Below, piece by piece: positions 16,993 to 23,941 of a DNA stretch of 64,000 nt (position 1 is its first letter; each line of letters begins with the position of its first letter). The position numbers were made by a program, and so were the translations under genes. The notes below the pieces were generated by a model, which had not been told where the DNA came from, did no database searches, and saw only the letters and a program-made list of their open reading frames with translations. The stretch is from Fen-1258 sp041658245. GTDB taxonomy: Bacteria; Bacteroidota; Ignavibacteria; Ignavibacteriales; Melioribacteraceae. The DNA lies in NCBI GenBank assembly GCA_041658245.1, contig JBBAAM010000012.1, forward strand, positions 1 to 64,000. Direction: 5' to 3'.

Positions 16993-17307
16993 AGAAGTAT
17001 TTCCATATAACGCAGCTCTTGAGTTTTTTCATACACAACTTCACTCTTAGAGTACATTTCTCAATAATTATAAAATGAGAAACTGTTACTGTGAAATAAT
17101 GCAGCTATTCTTTTTTGTTTGAAATGAAAAGATTACTTCTTCTCCCGACAAGTCAGAATCCTCGTTATGACAAACAATATATTTTTTCAGATAGTACTTC
17201 CTAATAATTTATCTCAAAAAAATTCAAAAATATTTATTGTGAATTTTATTCGGTAATTTTGAAATAGACGTGATAATTATTACATATTTATAGGTAGGAT
17301 AAGTTCT
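16993..17307. other. Intergenic region upstream of the RNA methyltransferase
   Basis: About 315 AT-rich bases with no coding frame. A segment reading CTTCTCCCGACAAGTCAGAATCCTCGTTATGACA (around 17140-17172) resembles fragments of the dispersed elements seen at 32520 and 35040. The methyltransferase promoter should lie in the last 100 bases; GGTAGGATAAG before the ATG offers an AGGA ribosome-binding site. Confidence 0.4.
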
Positions 17308-18525
17308 ATGTACGAATATCAGAAGGACAATAAGTTTTTTGCTCAAGTACCGGGAATGATGGAAACTCTTTGCGAAGAGGAATTGATCGAGCTTGGAGCA
17401 AAGAATACAAAAGTTGCCTACAGAGGTGTTTATTTTAAAGCTGATTCAGCTTCATTGTATAGAATTAATTACACATCACGGATGATATCGCGAGTACTTG
17501 CACCGTTAATTACTTTCCATTGTCAAAATACAAATATACTTATCAAGACAGCAGAAAAAATTCGTTGGGAAGAAATATTTAATATAAAACAAACTTTTGC
17601 AATTTCAGCTTCAGTTGCAAAAAGTGCAATTACAAATTCGTTGTATGCTTCTCAATGTTTGAAAGATGGAATTGCAGATTATTTCCGGAAAGTAAGTGAT
17701 GGACTTCGTCCTGATGTAAGCACAGTTAATCCGGATGTGCGGATTAATCTTCATATCGAAAAAGATGAAGCTGTTATTAGTTTAGATACATCGGGTGAAT
17801 CGCTTCATAAAAGAGGATACAGATTATTGGCGGGAGAAGCACCAATGCAGGAAACACTTGCCGCAGCAATTATCCGCATCAGTAAATGGGATGGACAAAA
17901 TCCTTTATGGGATTGTATGTGCGGATCGGGGACAATTCTTTGCGAAGCGTTAATGCATTATTGCAGAATACCCGCTCAGAAATTGAGAACAAACTTCGGA
18001 TTCTTTTATATGCCCGATTTCGATAAGCAGATTTGGGAAAAAATTAAAGCTGAATCTGATCAGAAAATCCGTCCGTTACAAAAAGGATTGATCAGCGGCA
18101 GCGATAAATCCCAAAGAGTAATTGATGTAGCAAAAGATAATCTTTCGCGCCTTCCATTTTCCGATACTGTGGATGTATCATGTCACCCGTTCCAGCACGT
18201 TAAACAATTTGAAAACGGAACACTAATAACAAATCCTCCCTACGGCATCCGCATGGGAGATTTTGAGGACGTGAAAAAACTTTATACAGAGCTTGGTGAT
18301 TTTATTAAACAAAAATGTAAAGGCACAACTGCGTTTATTTATACGGGCGATCCGGTACTTCGAAAATCTATTGGGTTAAAAACATCGAGAAGAGTTCCGT
18401 TAGTAAACGGAAAACTAGAAGGGGTACTGGTTCAAATTGACAGCTATGAAGGAAGTAAAAAGAAATACTATGCTGAATATAAAGCAGAGGAAAAACTATT
18501 GAAGAAAAAATCTGAAGCTGACTAA
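17308..18525 (+). CDS. THUMP-domain RNA guanine-N2 methyltransferase (RlmL/YpsC type)
   Basis: The 405-residue protein has an N-terminal THUMP region (about residues 1-160, FFAQVPGMMETLCEEELIELGA) and a Rossmann methyltransferase domain. The SAM-binding segment is NPLWDCMCGSGTILCEA and the catalytic loop is ITNPPYGIRMGD (NPPY). Length matches the N-terminal half of E. coli RlmL or the free-standing YpsC group, which methylate 23S rRNA guanine. The C-terminal 25 residues are Lys/Glu-rich. It appears to be transcribed alone. Confidence 0.88.
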   Translation: MYEYQKDNKFFAQVPGMMETLCEEELIELGAKNTKVAYRGVYFKADSASLYRINYTSRMISRVLAPLITFHCQNTNILIKTAEKIRWEEIFNIKQTFAISASVAKSAITNSLYASQCLKDGIADYFRKVSDGLRPDVSTVNPDVRINLHIEKDEAVISLDTSGESLHKRGYRLLAGEAPMQETLAAAIIRISKWDGQNPLWDCMCGSGTILCEALMHYCRIPAQKLRTNFGFFYMPDFDKQIWEKIKAESDQKIRPLQKGLISGSDKSQRVIDVAKDNLSRLPFSDTVDVSCHPFQHVKQFENGTLITNPPYGIRMGDFEDVKKLYTELGDFIKQKCKGTTAFIYTGDPVLRKSIGLKTSRRVPLVNGKLEGVLVQIDSYEGSKKKYYAEYKAEEKLLKKKSEAD

Positions 18526-18574
18526 ATTTCAGTTGGTAATGATAGTTCAATTATTGTTTGATCAATTTTAAGTA

Positions 18575-18622
18575 GCGCAGAATCGTATTCTGCGCACACA
18601 ACACAGAATATGATTCTGTGTT
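18575..18622. repeat. Tandem pair of palindromes
   Basis: GCGCAGAATCGTATTCTGCGC at 18575-18595 and the related AACACAGAATATGATTCTGTGTT at 18600-18622 are two consecutive near-perfect hairpins that share the AGAAT/ATTCT core. The pattern suggests a small mobile palindrome that has doubled. It could also act as a terminator for the preceding gene, though no T-run follows. Confidence 0.65.
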
Positions 18623-18630
18623 ACGGATAA

Positions 18631-18707
18631 TTACAATCCCAAAATTACTAAACAACTTGTTGCTGCATCTACCAAAGGTGTAAAGTAAATACCAAAAACA
18701 AGAATTG
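18631..18707 (-). pseudogene. Detached copy of the nuoN 3' end (copy A)
   Basis: Read on the minus strand, this segment encodes ILVFGIYFTPLVDAATSCLV followed by ILGL and a stop, differing from the end of the real nuoN product (29387-30895) by only Ser-to-Thr and Met-to-Ile. Homology ends a little further 'upstream' and passes into the GTCGAGTTTGTAACTCGAC hairpin. There is no start codon or upstream nuoN sequence, so it cannot encode a subunit. Confidence 0.8.
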
Positions 18708-18908
18708 TATTTGGTGTAGTTGTAGGTCGAGTTTGTAACTCGACCGGTAAACTGCATGTAAATTGTGTTAAGAAATAAAAATCATTATTTTCAAACAGAA
18801 TAAAATAGAGTGAAAATGGAAACGATGGGGAAGATGATAGCGAAAGACTTGAAGTCCGAGAGGCAAAAGAATTTTATAAGAAACAGCAGTTAGAAAAGTG
18901 AGTTAATT

Positions 18909-19133
18909 ATGAAAAAAAATGAAATAGAAAAAGCAGCGCTGCGTTTATCGTCAAGAGAACGGGCGGCTCTTTCGTATAAACTTCTCGAAAGTATTGACTC
19001 CGAAAATATTGCAGATGCGGATGAACTCTGGCAAAAAGAAGTTGATGAGAGATACAAACAATTAACAACAGGTATTGCAAAAGGCAAAGAAGCTGAACTC
19101 GTGATTAAAGAAGCTAAATCAAAATATGAATGA
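18909..19133 (+). CDS. Addiction-module component-like small protein
   Basis: The 74-residue protein matches the putative addiction module component family: KAALRLSSRERAALSYKLLESI near the start, then ADADELWQKEVDERYKQL and a Lys/Glu-rich helix. Members typically precede RelE/ParE or other toxins and are presumed antitoxins. Here it lies three bases before a BrnT-like toxin gene, an unusual partner. Confidence 0.8.
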   Translation: MKKNEIEKAALRLSSRERAALSYKLLESIDSENIADADELWQKEVDERYKQLTTGIAKGKEAELVIKEAKSKYE

Positions 19134-19136
19134 AAA

Positions 19137-19433
19137 ATGGAATTAGTTTTTGAGTGGGATAGTAAGAAAGCGGAGATAAACCGTCAAAAACACAGTGTAA
19201 GTTTTGAGGAAGCGAAAACTGTTTTCTATCACCCTCTTTCAAAAATATTCGACGACGAAATTCACTCATATAAAGAAAAAAGAGAAATAATAATAGGTTA
19301 TACAAGCAAAGAACGATTAATAATTGTAATTTTCACAGAGAGAAAACAAAACACTATTCGAATAATCAGCGCAAGACCGGCAACAAAAAAAGAAAGAAAA
19401 GATTATGAAGAGAATCTCAATAAAAAAGAATAA
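19137..19433 (+). CDS. brnT: BrnT-like ribonuclease toxin
   Basis: The 98-residue protein has the BrnT pattern: FEWDSKKAEINRQKHSVSFEEAKTVF at the N-terminus, then a central strand IIIGYTSKERLIIVIFTER and a C-terminal IRIISARPATKKERKDYEE, with the conserved ISAR-A--KER segment. BrnT is a RelE-fold mRNA-cutting toxin repressed by BrnA. It is sandwiched between the addiction-module-like gene (three-base gap) and a BrnA-like gene (seven-base gap), so the three are probably one operon. Confidence 0.85.
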   Translation: MELVFEWDSKKAEINRQKHSVSFEEAKTVFYHPLSKIFDDEIHSYKEKREIIIGYTSKERLIIVIFTERKQNTIRIISARPATKKERKDYEENLNKKE

Positions 19434-19440
19434 TAACGGA

Positions 19441-19647
19441 ATGAAAAACGAATATGATCTTGACTATTCGAAAGCAAAACCCAACCGTTTTGCATTTACA
19501 GTAAAAGAAAAAGTCATCCTTTACCCGATAGATGAGGACTTAGCTAAAGTGTTTCAAAACCCTTCCCAGGTTAATAATGCTCTCCGGGCAATAATCAATG
19601 CAGTACCGCAAAAAAATCCTAAAAAAAGACTTTCTAAAATGTCGTAA
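19441..19647 (+). CDS. BrnA-like antitoxin candidate
   Basis: The product from the ATG at 19441 has 68 residues; an overlapping upstream ATG at 19405 is less likely because it lies inside brnT. The start MKNEYDLDYSKAKPNRF is the usual N-terminal recognition segment of antitoxins paired with BrnT, and YPIDEDLAKVFQNPSQVNNALRAII resembles a ribbon-helix-helix with a helical tail. It would neutralise the preceding toxin and autoregulate the operon, as in brnTA. Confidence 0.7.
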   Translation: MKNEYDLDYSKAKPNRFAFTVKEKVILYPIDEDLAKVFQNPSQVNNALRAIINAVPQKNPKKRLSKMS

Positions 19648-19727
19648 CTCTTTCTGCATGAATATTAAGACCTTTCTTTGAGATCATAACGTTGAGTTGT
19701 TTTCCGGAGGGAAGAACTATGCTGCAA

Positions 19728-19803
19728 TTACAATCCCAAAATCACCAAACAGTTCTTAGCCGCATCTACCAAAAGTGAAAAGTAAATTCCAAAAACAAGC
19801 AGT
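19728..19803 (-). pseudogene. Detached copy of the nuoN 3' end (copy B)
   Basis: On the minus strand the segment encodes LLVFGIYFSLLVDAAKNCLV followed by ILGL and a stop, clearly the last 24 residues of NuoN with a few changes. It is more diverged than copy A. Upstream on the minus strand it joins unrelated sequence through the GTCGAGTTTGTAACTCGAC hairpin, so it is a fragment, not a gene. Confidence 0.8.
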
Positions 19804-19809
19804 TGTAGT

Positions 19810-19828
19810 GTCGAGTTTGTAACTCGAC
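19810..19828. repeat. GTCGAGTT/AACTCGAC hairpin, second copy
   Basis: An 8-bp perfect stem with a TGT loop, followed by CGGTAAGCCGG. The first copy is at 18725-18745 with a 9-bp stem. In both cases the hairpin lies immediately beside a nuoN-tail fragment, so the two travel as a unit. Confidence 0.7.
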
Positions 19829-19910
19829 CGGTAAGCCGGAAATACTTGTTCAGTTTAACCCGATTCCGAAAGGCAGAGGCGGCGGAAGCGGGGAAGCTCA
19901 ATGACCTCAC

Positions 19911-19965
19911 CCGTCCCTTCGGGCCACCCTCTCCTTATTAAGGAGAGGGATTGGAGTGAGGTTGA
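19911..19965. repeat. CCCTCTCC...GGAGAGGG palindrome, perfect copy
   Basis: CCCTCTCCTTA and TAAGGAGAGGG make an 11-bp perfect stem, flanked by CCTCACCCGTCCC on the left and TTGGAGTGAGG on the right, so the outer CCTCAC/GTGAGG bases pair as well. It belongs to the family seen at 13308-13346. Confidence 0.75.
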
Positions 19966-20079
19966 GTAATTGTTGATGCTTAAAAAGTAAATTTATTGTA
20001 AATTGAATTGTAACAATAGAAGTTACGGGGAATATGGAGGGTGCTTCGAAATTTATTTTTAGAATGTTGAACCCGCTAA

Positions 20080-20187
20080 CCTTACGAACCTCCATTTACT
20101 AACTTCGGTGTGAATGCTGTAGAAAAATTATTTAGCGAAGAGGAAGTAAATGATTTGGTTGAGTTAACAAAAAAATTAGTAGCATAA
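20080..20187 (+). pseudogene. C-terminal remnant, perhaps of a type I restriction R subunit
   Basis: A frame open from about 20080 reads PFTNFGVNAVEKLFSEEEVN and DLVELTKKLVA before a stop at 20185-20187. There is no start or upstream homologous sequence. The 'PFT..G...LF.EEEV..L' pattern recalls the tail of type I restriction enzyme R subunits, but the match is short. If right, it marks a deleted restriction locus next to the following module. Confidence 0.35.
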
Positions 20188-20206
20188 TATTTCAAAAGGA
20201 TTTTTT

Positions 20207-21472
20207 ATGAAAAATGATTTATTCATACAAGTTCCAGAGTGCAAATTACCTCCCAAAAATATCAAGATATTAATTGAAAATTTTAGGAATGACGTAGAAT
20301 CCTTTGAAAGCAAAAACAATTATCCTTTTTACTTGTTGCAAGACGGAAAAAGTGAAGCCTTTTATATAGACTGTCATCTTTCCGCTAATAATATAATTGA
20401 TAAATTAGATTATGAAGCTTCACTAGATCCCGAAGAGCAAGATGATATAAAAGCAAATAGAAGTCTACTACCGTTGCATAAGTTGTTTTTGAAAATGCAA
20501 GAAGATGCAAGAAAAGGCAGACAATTCAATGACATAATTGTTGAATTCATGCCTTATGGAAACAGAGCAGATAAACCATTAAAAATCTATGGTGGTCAAC
20601 ATAGAGCAAAATCAATTGAGGAATCTTATAAAGCCGGTCTCAATAGATACCATGGTTTTAGAGTTTTCTTTGGTTTAACAATAGCACAAAGAAATGATAT
20701 TGCCCAAGTTTCCAATGCTAACATTAATGTCCCAATGGATCTTCTTGATAGAATGCAAGAGACAGTATTAGGTCCTCAATTACGAAACTGGTGCAAAGCA
20801 GTTGGTCTAATTACTAAAGAATTTGCTGAAAAGAAAAATAACGAAGGAATTATATCTGCAAGAATGGCTAGGACTTTTGTAATTAATTTCCATTTAGGTA
20901 AAGAGAATAAAGATGCATTAGGGAATCGAGCTTATTATAATCTAGCTGGTAATGAAGCCAATGAAAAGTATCTAAGATTGACTCATACTGAAAGAATTAA
21001 ATTATTAGATGATTCTTCTCTAACTGAAGCTGGCAAATACTTTGCAAAACTTCATAAGAAGCAAATGGAAAGTATTAGAAAAGATTCGGAACTATCTAAG
21101 TTATCTGAATTCAAAACAAAAGCTCTTACTCCAAGTATTCTATCGGCATGGGCATTCTCATCGGGGTTGTTACAAAGAGATAAAAAGCGGCTCGAAAAGT
21201 TTTACAAACTTCAAGATAAAACCAAGAGTAAAAATCCTCTATCTGCTAAAGAAATGTCAGAGTATAAACATCTATCGGATCTTAAAACGTATCGCGGTTT
21301 AGGCACAAGATCTGACAGAAAAGAAAGAGGAAAACTTATTGAGTTGTTCCTTTTGTATTCTGAAAAACAAGAACCTACAATTACACATAACCTAATTGAT
21401 GCAGCAGTCACAAATTTCCTAACCTTTTCTTTAGAAGAAGAAAGAAAGAAAAAATTATCAAGGGTCAAATGA
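20207..21472 (+). CDS. DGQHR/ParB-like domain protein, DndB-related
   Basis: The 421-residue protein has no assigned function. The strongest motif is KIYGGQHRAKSIEE at about residues 128-141, a variant of the DGQHR motif with Gly in the first place, followed by FRVFFGLTIAQRNDIAQVSNANINVPMDLLDRM, which fits the strand-helix-Asn pattern of DGQHR/DndB-type and ParB-like proteins. The C-terminal third is highly charged and helical. It overlaps the next gene by four bases (ATGA), so the two are co-translated. DGQHR proteins are often linked to DNA modification and phage defence; that role is inference here. Confidence 0.65.
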   Translation: MKNDLFIQVPECKLPPKNIKILIENFRNDVESFESKNNYPFYLLQDGKSEAFYIDCHLSANNIIDKLDYEASLDPEEQDDIKANRSLLPLHKLFLKMQEDARKGRQFNDIIVEFMPYGNRADKPLKIYGGQHRAKSIEESYKAGLNRYHGFRVFFGLTIAQRNDIAQVSNANINVPMDLLDRMQETVLGPQLRNWCKAVGLITKEFAEKKNNEGIISARMARTFVINFHLGKENKDALGNRAYYNLAGNEANEKYLRLTHTERIKLLDDSSLTEAGKYFAKLHKKQMESIRKDSELSKLSEFKTKALTPSILSAWAFSSGLLQRDKKRLEKFYKLQDKTKSKNPLSAKEMSEYKHLSDLKTYRGLGTRSDRKERGKLIELFLLYSEKQEPTITHNLIDAAVTNFLTFSLEEERKKKLSRVK

Positions 21473-21999
21473 CGATGAATAAAAATATCGTTCAAGTGAT
21501 AACTTCATTATTTGAAGACAGTAAATATTTCCTTTTAGAAGCTCAAAAGCATGCTGTACAAGATCCAATTACTGATAGATACATTAAGGCATCTCTATTA
21601 TTGGCTTGGGCAGCCTTCGAAGGATGGATTAATAAGACATCACTTGATTTTGCAAAAAGTTTCAAGGATTTGTCCGTTAATGAAAAAGCATTTTTACAAG
21701 AGAAACGCGTCAATATGGATAAAGGACAATTTAGAATCTCAAATGGAGATAAATATGAATCGATTGAAAACAAACTTGAATTTTTATTAGTAACGATAGC
21801 CAAAAGTAATCTTGATAAATCTACGAAACATTGGCAAGACTTATTGAATGCAAAAGAATTAAGAGGTTCATTAGTTCACCCAAAAGAAAGTCGTCTAATA
21901 GAATACAAGATTCACATGGCCGATGACACAATAAAGGTTTTATCCTATTACTTGAACGTATTGTCAAAAAAAATCTATGATAAAAATTTTAGAATCTAA
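21469..21999 (+). CDS. HEPN-domain protein, putative RNase
   Basis: The 176-residue all-helical protein carries an Rx4H motif (R132-GSLV-H137) near the C-terminus, the catalytic signature of HEPN ribonucleases. The N-terminal helix ASLLLAWAAFEGWIN (residues 41-55) is the usual HEPN helix containing AAFE. The ATG overlaps the stop of the DGQHR-like gene; a second ATG lies two codons in. As part of a two-gene unit next to toxin genes and a restriction remnant, it is a plausible effector of a toxin-antitoxin or anti-phage system, with the upstream protein as sensor or antidote. It is not a member of a named system I recognise. Confidence 0.7.
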   Translation: MTMNKNIVQVITSLFEDSKYFLLEAQKHAVQDPITDRYIKASLLLAWAAFEGWINKTSLDFAKSFKDLSVNEKAFLQEKRVNMDKGQFRISNGDKYESIENKLEFLLVTIAKSNLDKSTKHWQDLLNAKELRGSLVHPKESRLIEYKIHMADDTIKVLSYYLNVLSKKIYDKNFRI

Positions 22000-22199
22000 T
22001 TATGCTAACTTTATCAACCATAAAACAAAAAGTAGATTAAAGCAAAAACTATGAAGGGAGTGTTGTAAAATATGGTAACGGAACAATTAATTACAAAAAA
22101 GCATGAATTGTTCCATACATTGGTTGTGTACAAAAGACATTGATTTAACATTGAGCTTTAATTAAGTTCATAAAAGAAATTTGAAAAGTGAGGTGTGAT

Positions 22200-23300
22200 A
22201 TGAAAAAATTAATTTTATTTGTCCTTGTTGCTTTACTCTGCTTAAGCTGTGGGAAAAAAGATGAAAATGTTATAAAAATAGGAGCTGTTTTACCTTTAAG
22301 TGGAAGTGGAGCAGAACTGGCACAACAACACTTGAAAGGATTACAATTTGCTGTTGATAGTCTAAATACTCTGCATGAAAATAATGGGCTACAATACGAA
22401 TTGAAAATTTATGATGATGAAAATCAACAAAAAAATACTGTTGCTTTAGTAAATAAATTAATAAACGTAGAAAAGGTTGATGTGATTTTTACAACTATTA
22501 GTAGTTCAGCTTTGGCAGTCGCCCCAATTATTGAACAAGCTAAAATACCGCACTTTGCCAATTGTGGCCATCCTAAAATTACTGAAATGTACAATAATGT
22601 TTTTAGAAATTTCCCTAGTACAAAACTTGAAGTAATAACGATGTCGAAATTTATCTCGCAAAAATTACATCTGAAAAATATAGGATTACTTTACTTAGAT
22701 GATGCTTATGGAAGAGGGGGTTATGAAACTGTTGAGAGTGAATTCCCACAACATGGGATCAAACTTTTAATAGCAGAATCATATGGAAAGGATGCAACTG
22801 ACTTTAGGGCAACTATTACCAAAGTCATTTCGAAAAAGCCAGAAGCAATATATGTCTATGGGTATGGCATAGCAACTGCGAATCTTGTCAACAAGATTAA
22901 AGAATTTGGTTACAAAGGAATATTATTAGGTACATATAATTTTGCACAACCACCACTTACGACTGTAGCACAAGGTGGGATAAATGATTCGTATTATACA
23001 ATACCTAAGTTCCAAGAAAGTGGAAACATAGAAAATAAAATGTTTTGGTCTAGTTTTAATAAAAAATACGGTATTGCCCCCCCCTGGAATGGCGTTGTAG
23101 AATTTGATGCAATAAATATTATTAATAAGGCTGTAAAAATTTCATCTAAAAAGGGGATGACGTTAATAGAAGCGCTTAAAGAAATTGGCAATTATAATGG
23201 GATCGCGGGGCAATATATTTTTACAAAATCTAAAGATTGGTTTTTACCTATGATTATTGCCAAAGTAAAAGATGGAAAAATTGACTACATAAATTTTTAG
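22200..23300 (+). CDS. ABC transporter substrate-binding lipoprotein, LivK type
   Basis: The 366-residue protein is a type I periplasmic binding protein for branched-chain amino acids or related amide ligands. The leader MKKLILFVLVALLCLSC ends in a lipobox-like CLSC, so it is probably lipid-anchored. IKIGAVLPLSGSGAELAQQHLKGLQFAVDSLN is the standard first strand and helix. The ATG at 22200 was chosen because AGGTG lies five bases upstream; a GTG at 22188 is also in frame. A run of eight C occurs at 23077-23084, inside the gene. It is the first gene of an operon that runs to livF, with two unusual genes in between. Confidence 0.9.
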   Translation: MKKLILFVLVALLCLSCGKKDENVIKIGAVLPLSGSGAELAQQHLKGLQFAVDSLNTLHENNGLQYELKIYDDENQQKNTVALVNKLINVEKVDVIFTTISSSALAVAPIIEQAKIPHFANCGHPKITEMYNNVFRNFPSTKLEVITMSKFISQKLHLKNIGLLYLDDAYGRGGYETVESEFPQHGIKLLIAESYGKDATDFRATITKVISKKPEAIYVYGYGIATANLVNKIKEFGYKGILLGTYNFAQPPLTTVAQGGINDSYYTIPKFQESGNIENKMFWSSFNKKYGIAPPWNGVVEFDAINIINKAVKISSKKGMTLIEALKEIGNYNGIAGQYIFTKSKDWFLPMIIAKVKDGKIDYINF

Positions 23301-23308
23301 GAGATTAT

Positions 23309-23923
23309 ATGTTGTTAGTGAAAAATATTTTGGAAAATGAAGAAAACGATTTTTTTATTTTGGAAGAAAAGATCTGGCCCAATGAATTACAAGCAACATT
23401 AGAACAATTAAAATACAGAAGAAGTATTTTCCCTGAAGGAACATTTGGTATAAGATATAATGATGAGCCTGTTGGTTATGCGTTTTCTCAAATTGTTTCT
23501 TTTGAGTACAATTGCTCAATCTCGCAATTAGAAGAATATTTACCATTAAAGGGCAAGTTAAGTAGTTGTCATAATCCTAAAGGCAATGCATTACATTTAA
23601 TGGCGGGGGGTATAGTCCCTACATTTCGAAATTGTGGACTTTGGGATTTGTTAATTTCTACAAGATTTTCAATAGCAAAAAAGTTAGGATTAAAATTTCT
23701 ATTAATAGATACCCGTATGCCTTTTTATTCAAAATATTACGAAGAACATGGATCTATCTTACCAGTTGACTATGCTTACTTAAGATTACATGGCAACTAT
23801 GTTGATCCATTAATAAATCATTTGGCAAAATTGGGATTTAACATTTTAAGTCCTACTCGTTCTTCTTACATTGATTATGAAAGCGGAAATTGCTGGATAT
23901 ATATGGTTAAACAAATAAAATAA
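23309..23923 (+). CDS. GNAT-like acetyltransferase in the ABC operon
   Basis: The 204-residue protein fits the GNAT fold: an N-terminal strand-helix (FFILEEKIWPNELQATLEQL), FGIRYNDEPVGYAFSQIV as the central hairpin, then HLMAGGIVPTFRNCGLWDLLISTRFSIAKKLGLKFLLIDTR, where GIVPTFRNCGLWDLL stands for the acetyl-CoA loop (usually V.P..RG.G.G..L) though the Gly pattern is altered, and FYSKYYEEHG as the C-terminal element. The altered loop means acyl-CoA binding is uncertain. It starts eight bases after the binding-protein gene and is followed after 18 bases by the cyclase-like gene. Confidence 0.65.
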   Translation: MLLVKNILENEENDFFILEEKIWPNELQATLEQLKYRRSIFPEGTFGIRYNDEPVGYAFSQIVSFEYNCSISQLEEYLPLKGKLSSCHNPKGNALHLMAGGIVPTFRNCGLWDLLISTRFSIAKKLGLKFLLIDTRMPFYSKYYEEHGSILPVDYAYLRLHGNYVDPLINHLAKLGFNILSPTRSSYIDYESGNCWIYMVKQIK

Positions 23924-23941
23924 TAAAACGTAGGGGTTAGT

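Larger units (their letters stand above)
18526..18908. other. Repeat cluster between methyltransferase and toxin genes
   Basis: The stretch contains two adjacent hairpins (18575-18595, GCGCAGAATCGTATTCTGCGC, and 18600-18622, AACACAGAAT/ATTCTGTGTT), a copy of the nuoN 3' tail on the minus strand (18631-18707), and a 9-bp hairpin GGTCGAGTT/AACTCGACC at 18725-18745. After it, about 18807-18901 is open for some 30 acidic codons but has no start signal. No intact gene is present. Confidence 0.6.
19648..20206. other. Repeat and remnant region before the DGQHR/HEPN module
   Basis: No intact gene is present. In order it holds a second nuoN tail copy (19728-19803, minus), the GTCGAGTT/AACTCGAC hairpin (19810-19828), the CCCTCTCC palindrome (about 19911-19965), and a short open remnant ending at 20187. 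The order 'nuoN tail then TCGAGTTTGTAACTCGA hairpin' repeats the arrangement at 18631-18745, so a block of about 110 bases has been duplicated on both sides of the toxin cluster. Confidence 0.6.

Noticed and set aside
18551..18757. 68-codon minus-strand frame
   Set aside because: It reads through hairpins and the nuoN tail in the wrong frame; the right frame gives the NuoN C-terminus.
19728..19910. 60-codon minus-strand frame treated as a gene
   Set aside because: Only its last 24 codons are meaningful, as a nuoN tail fragment; the rest is repeat sequence.
22072..22143. 23-codon frame between the HEPN gene and the ABC operon
   Set aside because: Very short, with no conserved pattern or clear ribosome-binding site.
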